Part shown: positions 6,604 to 12,010 of the stretch, piece after piece
Layout of the letters: each line of letters opens with the position of its first letter
Position numbering within the stretch: the stretch's first letter is position 1
From: Haloferacaceae archaeon
GTDB lineage: Archaea > Halobacteriota > Halobacteria > Halobacteriales > Haloferacaceae
Length of the DNA: 12,010 nucleotides
Reading direction: 5' to 3'
Assembly (NCBI GenBank): GCA_028274825.1
Contig: JAQCMZ010000507.1
Span: 1-12,010 of the forward strand
Notes under the pieces: model-generated
What the model saw: only the letters and a program-made list of their open reading frames with translations
Told to the model about the DNA's origin: nothing
Databases searched by the model: none
Made by a program: the position numbers and the translations under genes

Positions 6604-7974
6604 TTAGATGAGAGGCTGAAGAAGTTCACGACCAGCCGCGAGCAGTTCCGCGACATCGTCTGGACTGTTGGATTCAGCGTACACTCGAAGTTTTGGCTCC
6701 GTCCCGGAAGGGCGAATCAACAGCCACGACCCATCCGACAGGAAGATTTTAAACCCATCAAGAGTGCCGATATCGACAACTTCTGTCTCACACAGTGTGT
6801 CAGGAATCTCCTCCGCGAGCGCTTCGATCACGGCCTGTTTGCGCTCGTCAGGACACACAAGGCTGACCCGGTCGGTATGGATCTGGCCATGTGTGTCAAA
6901 TAACCGCTCGATCCGGTCTTCGAACGGTTCTACACTGGCAAGAGAGGCCGCTAACAGGCCGGTGAGGACGCCGTCCTTCTCGCGGATATGCCCGCGGATG
7001 GTGAACCCACCCGACTCTTCGCCGCCAATCAACACGCTCTGATTGGTCATCTTTTCCGCGACCCATTTGAACCCGACTGGAACCTCGATTGTTTCCTCAC
7101 CGTGTGCCTTCGCCACCTTGTCGACGAGAAACGTCGTAGAGACCGACCGAACCGCGGGTCCCGTATCCTGTTCGAGCAGTCCCTCGTACAGCGCAGCGAA
7201 CAGGAGATTCTCGTCGAGATAGCCGTCGGGTGTACAGACAGCAACCCGATCTGCATCCCCATCATTGGCGATCCCGAGTGTCGCTCCGTGTTTTCGGACC
7301 GCCTCGACAAGTCCAGCGAGATTCTCGGCGGTCGGTTCCGGAGCACCCCCACCGAACTGTGGATCACGGTTACACCGGCGGACGATCACCTCCGCACCGC
7401 ACTCCTCGAGAAGCCGGTTGGTCACGCTGCGGCCGGAGCCGTGCATTGCATCGTAAACGATTGTTGTTCCCGAGAGGTCCGGGTCGACGAGATTGCGAAC
7501 CGCGCTGACGTGAGCCGAGCGGAAATCGACACGTCGAATCGCCCCGTCGTCTGTGTTGTTGTCCTCGACGGGCGCAGTGAGCCGAGACTCGATGTCCTCA
7601 GTGACCGCTGGGAGCGCAGGTGCCCCATCCGCTGGAATGAATTTTACGCCGTTGTACCCAGGTGGGTTGTGTGAGGCGGTAATCATACACGCACCTGCGA
7701 GCCCGCGCTCGACCACCGCATGAGCGACGGCAGGTGTCGGGCAGTCTTGCTTCGGGAGGACCACGTCGTATCCGTTCTGTGAAAACACCTCTCCGAGACC
7801 CTCGGCGAAGCTTTCGGAACTCGCCCGAGCATCGTATCCGACGGCGACACCACCGTCACGGTCACTCGCTTTCAGGTGGTCTGCAATACCCTGCCCGACG
7901 GTTCGAAGCCGTGCGTCGGTGAACTCCTCGAGTCGAGCCCGCCAGCCGTCGGTCCCGAAGGATATCTCACTCAT
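6604..7974 (-). CDS. Phosphohexomutase (phosphoglucomutase/phosphomannomutase family)
   Basis: This 456-residue cytosolic enzyme belongs to the alpha-D-phosphohexomutase superfamily, which moves phosphate between C1 and C6 of hexose phosphates through a phosphoserine and a bisphosphate intermediate. All four active-site elements are present: the phosphoserine loop TASHNPPGYNG (Ser101), the metal loop DGDADR (238-243), the sugar-specificity loop GEESGG (318-323) and the phosphate-binding loop RPSGTEPKLRVY (421-432). The N-terminus FGTDGWRARL is also typical. GEESGG is seen in phosphoglucomutase/phosphomannomutase-type members as well as in glucosamine mutases, so glucose-, mannose- or glucosamine-phosphate could each be the substrate. 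It would supply nucleotide-sugar precursors for glycosylation or polysaccharide. Start ATG 7974 gives the expected N-terminus with no extension. Confidence 0.93.
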   Translation of the reverse strand: MSEISFGTDGWRARLEEFTDARLRTVGQGIADHLKASDRDGGVAVGYDARASSESFAEGLGEVFSQNGYDVVLPKQDCPTPAVAHAVVERGLAGACMITASHNPPGYNGVKFIPADGAPALPAVTEDIESRLTAPVEDNNTDDGAIRRVDFRSAHVSAVRNLVDPDLSGTTIVYDAMHGSGRSVTNRLLEECGAEVIVRRCNRDPQFGGGAPEPTAENLAGLVEAVRKHGATLGIANDGDADRVAVCTPDGYLDENLLFAALYEGLLEQDTGPAVRSVSTTFLVDKVAKAHGEETIEVPVGFKWVAEKMTNQSVLIGGEESGGFTIRGHIREKDGVLTGLLAASLASVEPFEDRIERLFDTHGQIHTDRVSLVCPDERKQAVIEALAEEIPDTLCETEVVDIGTLDGFKIFLSDGSWLLIRPSGTEPKLRVYAESNSPDDVAELLAAGRELLQPLI

Positions 7975-8147
7975 TGCTGTATTAACAGCGGGCTCCGTGA
8001 ATAGGCCATCGACAACCGAGTGAATCAGACCGTCTCCGCCGTACAGAGTATATAGACATACAACATGCTATTAGAAATCTATTAACACACAAGTTGTCTA
8101 ATGGTAATACGATTGGAACCCGGTTGAGATAGTTCGTCTATAAGATC
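7975..8147. promoter_or_regulatory. AT-rich divergent promoter region, mutase (-) and phosphatase (+)
   Basis: This 173-base spacer must serve both flanking genes, which are transcribed away from each other. Its centre (about 8045-8112) is clearly more AT-rich than its surroundings. TATATA (8049-8054) lies about 77 bases above the mutase start. GGTAATAC (8103-8110) lies about 40 bases above the phosphatase start and could give a short leader. A 10-base imperfect inverted repeat (TGCTATTAGA 8066-8075, TCTAATGGTA 8097-8106, 8 of 10 matching) sits between them and might bind a shared regulator. Box assignment is tentative. Confidence 0.4.
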
Positions 8148-8840
8148 ATGGCAATGAACACAGTTCCACAGTTTAGCGACGAAGTCCAAGCACGTCACAA
8201 TCGGCTGGATATCGACGGTCATGACGAGGTCTACATCGTTGGTGATGTTCACGGCAGTCGCGCCACTCTCGAAACCCTTCTCGCTGATCTTGAGCTGACA
8301 GACGACGACCTCGTCGTCTTCGTTGGCGACTTGATACGAAAGGGTCCGGACAGCCCGGGAGTTATCGATCTCATCCGTGAGGATCCCCGTCTCACCAGCA
8401 TCCTGGGGAACAACGAACAGAAGATTATTCGGGGGGACAAGTCACCCGATTGGCTTCGCGAGAAAGACCCTGCGTACTTCGAATCGCTCCCGGTCGTCAT
8501 TTCGTTCGAGGATGCGATCGTTGTTCACGGCGGTGTCGATCCCGAACGGCGGCTCGAGAATCACAGTATCGAGGAACTGCTGACGATGCGGTCACCACAC
8601 GGTGACGGATACGATGGGCCGCTCTGGTACGATGACTACGATGGCCCACAGCGGGTCTTCTTCGGCCACACTGTTCACGACTCACCGGTGACCCGGGAGT
8701 ATGCCGTCGGCCTTGATACGGGGTGTGTACACGGGCGAACGTTGACCGCCTACGATTACCGCAGTGAGGAGTTGGTCATCACTGACGCGAAGACGACGCA
8801 TCTGGAACGCGCCGACTCGAAAATCGTCGTCCCGAGTTGA
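8148..8840 (+). CDS. PPP-type metallophosphatase (Ser/Thr phosphatase or ApaH/PrpE-like)
   Basis: This 230-residue protein has the metal-site signatures of the calcineurin-like phosphoesterase fold in order: GDVHG (32-36), GDLIRKGPDS (60-69), GNNEQ (87-91), VHGG (126-129) and FGHT (172-175), then GLDTGCVHG (188-196). The spacing and the R-K-G-P-D-S segment fit the PPP group that includes bacterial-type Ser/Thr phosphatases, diadenosine tetraphosphatase ApaH and PrpE. It should use two divalent metals to hydrolyse a phosphoester on a protein or a dinucleotide; the sequence does not decide which. The usual GNHE/GNHD motif is GNNE here, so the conserved histidine is replaced by Asn89. The start is ATG 8148; ATG 8154 is also possible. 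It is divergent from the phosphohexomutase and convergent with PPK1. Confidence 0.88.
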   Translation: MAMNTVPQFSDEVQARHNRLDIDGHDEVYIVGDVHGSRATLETLLADLELTDDDLVVFVGDLIRKGPDSPGVIDLIREDPRLTSILGNNEQKIIRGDKSPDWLREKDPAYFESLPVVISFEDAIVVHGGVDPERRLENHSIEELLTMRSPHGDGYDGPLWYDDYDGPQRVFFGHTVHDSPVTREYAVGLDTGCVHGRTLTAYDYRSEELVITDAKTTHLERADSKIVVPS

Positions 8841-8957
8841 GGCGCCTGCACTCGACAGGACGGTCACCCGATACGACGGGATAGGAAACCTGATATTCGG
8901 GAATGACACGAGCTACAACCGTGTGTACCCACAATCTGGCCTAGCGAGGTGATCCGG

Positions 8958-11342
8958 CTATGACTGTCGATACTCTGATTGGAGACGGTCACGTGCCCCA
9001 CTCCGCGTTTTGAAGTACCGTCGTTCACCGTTGGTTGTTCGGACAGCCCAGTCGTATGTTTCACTCTTCGGCCGATACCATCGGTTAGGATACGCGTCAA
9101 ACACTGAGAGCCCTCTCCCGTCGGATTGTGGCTGCTTTTCTTCGGGGGGATCCGGCTCATCCGCTTCCGTGACGTCGCCGTCTGTGTCACTGTTAGCCGT
9201 CTTCTCAACGAGAAGATCACCCTCTATCAGCTCCGTGTCGATCTTCATTCCCGGTCCGTAGCCGCGATCGACGGCCGCCTCCGTGGCCGACATCAGTATC
9301 TCCTGGATATCTCGGGGTGGTTGTTCAGCAGGCGTGGCCTGGTCGTAACTGCCGTCGCTTTGCATCACCCAGCGTCGGCGGGTGTCTTTCAGCGACGCTT
9401 CGAGGATAAACCGGAGCTGTCGGCGCAGTTGCGTCGCCTCGACGGGTGTGACCGCTTCAACTCGGTTATCGAGGTTCCGGGTCATCCAGTCGGCTGACCC
9501 TGTGTGCCACTCGGGGTCGCCTCCGTTCTCGAAGTAGAATATCCGGGAATGCTCGAGGAACCGCCCGACTATCGAATGTACACGAATCCGCTCGCTCACA
9601 CCCTCGATTCCCGGCCGAAGCCGACAGATATCTCTGACTATCAGATCAATCTCGACCCCGGCTATCGAGGCTCGATACAGCTCTTCGACTATCGAGGGAT
9701 CTTCGAGTGCGTTCACTTTCGCCACGATACGTGTTCGCCGACCGGCATGGGCGTGTTCGGCTTCTCGTCTGATCATCTCGGTGAATCGTTCTCGCATCGT
9801 CACCGGTGCAATCAGGAGTTCTCGGAAGCTATCATCCAGTGTCGGCCCGGTGAAGAAATTGAACACTTTGGTGAGGTCGAGACCGATGTCCCGATCGGCC
9901 GTGAACAGCCCGAGATCTGAATATCCTTTTGCTGTCCCCGAGTGGTAATTACCCGTCCCGATGTGTGAGTATATCCTGACACCGTCGTCTTCTTGCCGAA
10001 CGACTAACGCCGTTTTGGTGTGCGTTTTCAGCCCGACTGTCCCGTAAGCGACGTGAATTCCCTTTTGTTCGAGCCGGCGGACCCACTCGAGATTGTTTTT
10101 CTCGTCGAATCGAGCCTTGAGCTCGACCATCACCGCCACCTGTTTGCCGTTATCGGCAGCGTCGATGAGACTCTGAATGACCTTCGAGTCGCTCGCAGTC
10201 CGGTAGATAGCTGCCTTCACGGCGAGAACGTCCGGGTCATTCGCTGCCGTCTCCAGAAAGTTCTGTACTGTCTCTTCAAACGAGTGGTACGGGTGGTGTG
10301 CGAGGATATCGCTGCTCCGGATCTCGTCGAACACGTCTCTGGATCCCTCTTGTGCGTCAGTCGCTTCGAAGCCGAATCGCGGGTGAGTCTGGGGCGTCCA
10401 CGACGGGAGCTTCAGATCGGGGCGATCGAGATCTACGATTTCGAAAAAGTCCTCGTAATCAATCGGTCCGTCCCGGTAAAACACCTCCCGATCGGTCACG
10501 TTGAGATGCTCTTTGAGGATCGAAATCGACTTTTCGAGCATATCAGCCTCGACCTCAAGACGAACCACCGTCGCGAAACGACGCTGTTCAAGCACTTCCT
10601 CAACCATATTGGTAAGATCCTCGGCCACCTCCTCGTCACGTCGCACCTCAGCGTTCCGGGTGACTTTGAACATCGACACGTCATGAATCTGGAGATCGGG
10701 AAGCAGTAGGTCGAGATTGGCCTCGATGAGATCTTCGACAAGAACGTATCGGTCAGTGCCGTCTCCCAGCTGTATCAGTCTGGGCTGATTCTCCGGAATC
10801 TTGATGCGGGTGAACGTTCGCCCATCGCTTTCATCAGACGAGATGACGGCAAGCGAAAGCGAGAGATTCGAAATGAATGGGAACGGATGTGCCGGGTCGA
10901 ATGCCAGTGGTGTCAGAGTCGGGAGAATAGACTCTTTGAAATACCTCCGGAGTCGGTCCTGCCGTTCAGACGGGAGTTCACCGGGGCTGCAAATCTTGAT
11001 TCCCTCTTCAGCCAGCATTGGCTTGACGTCTGTCTGCCAACACTCTGTCTGGCGGCGAAAGAGCGGTCGTGCAGAATCGAGGACCTCCTGCCACTGCTGT
11101 TTTGCCGTCCGACCGTCTGGCGTCGTCTTAGTCATGCCGGCATCGATCTGTCGTTTCAGCCCGCCAACCCGCTTCATAAAGAACTCGTCAACGTTTTTCG
11201 TAAAAAACGCGAGAAACCGGAGCCGGTCAAGGAGGGGGTTCCGCTCATCGAGTCCCTCGTGGAGCACGCGCGCTTGATACGCGAGCTCGGATAGTTCCCG
11301 ATTGAGATAATACTCCGGATCCGTCAGGGTATTTTCCCTCAT
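8958..11342 (-). CDS. ppk1: Polyphosphate kinase 1 with C-terminal extension
   Basis: This 794-residue enzyme makes inorganic polyphosphate from the terminal phosphate of ATP, reversibly. The PPK1 layout is complete: an N-terminal helical domain (YYLNRELSELAYQARVLHEG, then RLRFLAFFTKNVDEFFMKRV), a head domain to about 320, and two phospholipase D-like catalytic domains. GLKTHTK places the phosphorylated histidine at His441. YSHIGTGNYHSGTAKGYSDL follows at 458-477, FLEHSRIFYF puts the second catalytic histidine at His598, and HTGSADWMTRNLDNRVEAV (613-631) is the late signature. Bacterial PPK1 proteins are near 690 residues. This one continues with an acidic linker (about 711-742) and a C-terminal module rich in Arg and aromatics (about 743-794). 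The start ATG 11342 directly precedes the conserved region. It is convergent with the phosphatase gene, 117 bases apart. Confidence 0.96.
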   Translation of the reverse strand: MRENTLTDPEYYLNRELSELAYQARVLHEGLDERNPLLDRLRFLAFFTKNVDEFFMKRVGGLKRQIDAGMTKTTPDGRTAKQQWQEVLDSARPLFRRQTECWQTDVKPMLAEEGIKICSPGELPSERQDRLRRYFKESILPTLTPLAFDPAHPFPFISNLSLSLAVISSDESDGRTFTRIKIPENQPRLIQLGDGTDRYVLVEDLIEANLDLLLPDLQIHDVSMFKVTRNAEVRRDEEVAEDLTNMVEEVLEQRRFATVVRLEVEADMLEKSISILKEHLNVTDREVFYRDGPIDYEDFFEIVDLDRPDLKLPSWTPQTHPRFGFEATDAQEGSRDVFDEIRSSDILAHHPYHSFEETVQNFLETAANDPDVLAVKAAIYRTASDSKVIQSLIDAADNGKQVAVMVELKARFDEKNNLEWVRRLEQKGIHVAYGTVGLKTHTKTALVVRQEDDGVRIYSHIGTGNYHSGTAKGYSDLGLFTADRDIGLDLTKVFNFFTGPTLDDSFRELLIAPVTMRERFTEMIRREAEHAHAGRRTRIVAKVNALEDPSIVEELYRASIAGVEIDLIVRDICRLRPGIEGVSERIRVHSIVGRFLEHSRIFYFENGGDPEWHTGSADWMTRNLDNRVEAVTPVEATQLRRQLRFILEASLKDTRRRWVMQSDGSYDQATPAEQPPRDIQEILMSATEAAVDRGYGPGMKIDTELIEGDLLVEKTANSDTDGDVTEADEPDPPEEKQPQSDGRGLSVFDAYPNRWYRPKSETYDWAVRTTNGERRYFKTRSGARDRLQSEYRQS

Positions 11343-11371
11343 GATACTGTGGTATCAGCAGTAGTTGCTGA
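11343..11371. promoter_or_regulatory. Two adjacent palindromes immediately upstream of ppk1
   Basis: GATAC-TGTG-GTATC (11343-11356) begins at the base next to the start codon. TCAGCA-GTAGT-TGCTGA (11355-11371) follows at once, sharing its first two bases. Both have perfect arms (5 and 6 bp). They occupy the place where a haloarchaeal core promoter or very short leader would be, so they are good candidates for an operator or for a 5' stem controlling translation of PPK1. No good TATA box or ribosome binding site was seen; TTACTTCAC about 40 bases above the start is a weak candidate. Confidence 0.4.
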
Positions 11372-11839
11372 GGAGTGAAGTAACTGTGTGTTGATTACGA
11401 CGAGCGTGTCCCTGTCGTCAGTGACTTATCACCCAATGAGCGATGTTAGAACGTCTCGATTCGACTCTTCAGAAACCCGCGTATGGTCTGTGTTGTGGCC
11501 GTCAGCGGGAGTCACCGATTAGAGAATCATACCCGGTCGACACTCGGTTACACGCTCATAGCCGTTCGCGAGGCGGGAGCACGGACAAAACTGCGTGATC
11601 TCGAGACTGTCAATCTCTCATTATATCATTCCGACGAGAAACAGCAAGGCGATACTGCCGGCCCGTGTCGGATAGTCCGTGACTGATGGAGCGATGATAC
11701 ATCATTGAGAAAGCAGCCCTACGGCTGTAGTGACCACCGAAACGCCTGGCTGAACTGAGACGGGCAGATAGCCGAAGAGTGAATTTTTTGCTGTCTCTGC
11801 CATCCAGAATATTTACCGCATCTGTGAACTGCTGTCGTC
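11372..11839. other. Intergenic and decayed region between ppk1 and the insertion element
   Basis: Apart from the FMN reductase remnant, this stretch contains no gene. A small hairpin CAGCC-CTAC-GGCTG lies at 11714-11727 and a run of six T at 11784-11789, which together might once have ended the remnant's transcript. An AT-rich patch follows (11805-11820). The bases just left of 11840 are the direct flank of the insertion element. Confidence 0.4.
11483..11686 (+). pseudogene. Truncated NADPH-dependent FMN reductase-like gene
   Basis: The 67 codons encode the N-terminal third of a flavodoxin-fold NAD(P)H-dependent FMN reductase: a first beta strand and phosphate loop VVAVSGSHRLENHTRSTL (SGSHR at residues 8-12), a helix ending in AVREAGA, then LRDLETVNLSLYHSDEKQQGD. 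Family members are about 180-200 residues, and the FMN-binding and catalytic remainder is missing. The stop TGA at 11684 falls where the intact protein would read on into a strand. A shifted frame (DGAMIHH) continues briefly, pointing to a frameshift followed by deletion. The insertion element that starts 150 bases further on may be linked to the loss. It is almost certainly not functional. Confidence 0.6.
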
Positions 11840-11920
11840 TTGACATCCTCCTCCGCGTGACCGCGGCCGAATCCCACGCCACCGCTGAATTGGGAGTGTC
11901 AGGTGTCCAGACTGCCACGC
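11824..11920 (-). ncRNA. Predicted TnpB guide RNA (reRNA/omega RNA) 3' part
   Basis: In tnpB elements an RNA covering the tnpB 3' end and the right end guides the TnpB nuclease, and the 3' guide comes from the DNA flanking the element. Here the scaffold would include the CCGCG/CGCGG hairpin and end at TCAA (11840). The guide would begin GACGACAGCAGTTCAC (11839 downward). The upstream boundary is unknown and the value given is nominal. This rests on the element assignment and on family knowledge, not on any direct signal for transcription. Confidence 0.35.
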
Positions 11921-12010
11921 GAGCACACCGTTGGAATCGGTGTGGAACCGGGCGACGGGCAGTCTCTTGGGGGTGGAGTGGCCACCCCGGGACTCCTCTC
12001 GTCTGTCGTG
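11840..12010 (-). mobile_element. Right end of an IS200/IS605 (tnpB-type) element, continuing past the window
   Basis: Read on the minus strand, the sequence ends in GGATTCGGCCGCGGTCACGC then GGAGGAGGATGTCAA at 11840. The hairpin CCGCG-GTCA-CGCGG (11853-11866), followed by GGAGGATGTCAA, is the right-end signature of haloarchaeal tnpB elements. In such elements this end is also the 3' scaffold of the guide (omega/re) RNA, and the guide is the flanking DNA just beyond TCAA. The minus-strand DNA from 11901 to the window edge should therefore hold the end of tnpB. All three minus frames are open near the edge, one stopping at 11899-11901, so I cannot tell which encodes the TnpB tail. No tnpA is visible. 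The left end lies outside the window. Confidence 0.6.

Noticed and set aside
6988..7674. Plus-strand frame of 228 codons opposite the phosphohexomutase
   Set aside because: It is antisense to the mutase core, including the metal and sugar loops, so it is a coding shadow.
10020..10709. Plus-strand frame of 229 codons opposite ppk1
   Set aside because: It lies entirely within the well-supported ppk1 gene in the antisense direction and shows no recognisable motif.
11610..11918. Minus-strand frame of 102 codons spanning the element boundary
   Set aside because: It crosses the right end of the insertion element and the FMN reductase remnant, so it joins unrelated sequences and is not a gene.
1..12010. 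CRISPR array, rRNA, or defence gene cluster
   Set aside because: No regularly spaced direct repeats, no conserved RNA gene cores and no nuclease or defence-domain protein were seen in the window.

Overview
The window reads as a chromosomal segment of a haloarchaeon with moderate rather than very high GC. Three things support this. The proteins are strongly acidic (the PCNA and TPR proteins are rich in Asp and Glu). The gene set is archaeal (PCNA sliding clamp, DUF424, haloarchaeal conserved hypotheticals). Several starts lie about 25-30 bases below AT-rich boxes, as in nearly leaderless haloarchaeal transcripts. I cannot name the genus from sequence alone.

Layout: 1-379 holds no convincing gene. 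380-2272 (-) is a full-length ABC exporter half-transporter, with an 8-bp inverted repeat and a TATA-like box just upstream. 2273-2667 is non-coding and carries a decayed hairpin resembling the right end of an IS200/IS605 (tnpB-type) element. 2668-3704 (-) is a two-gene unit, an acidic TPR protein and a DUF424 protein, coupled by a TGATG overlap. 3705-4037 is the divergent spacer to 4038-4655 (+), a haloarchaeal protein with a Cys/His knuckle and a helical C-terminus. 4656-5122 is mostly empty, with one possible gene relic. 5123-5866 (-) is PCNA, preceded by a clear TATA box. 5994-6320 (-) is a small single-pass membrane protein. 6604-7974 (-) is a phosphohexomutase. 8148-8840 (+) is a metallophosphatase read divergently from it. 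8958-11342 (-) is polyphosphate kinase PPK1 with an unusual C-terminal extension, convergent with the phosphatase. The right edge holds the start of an NADPH-dependent FMN reductase-like gene that breaks off, followed by the right end of a tnpB-type insertion element that continues beyond the window.

Functionally the window is mostly housekeeping: replication (PCNA, perhaps the neighbouring zinc-knuckle protein), sugar-phosphate metabolism, phosphate storage (PPK1) and export. I see no CRISPR array, tRNA, rRNA, defence island or clearly novel multi-gene system. The most interesting signals are the two IS605-like right ends (one with a readable adjacent guide sequence), the paired palindromes abutting the PPK1 start, the inverted repeat at the ABC transporter promoter, the PPK1 C-terminal module, and the replaced histidine in the phosphatase GNH motif.
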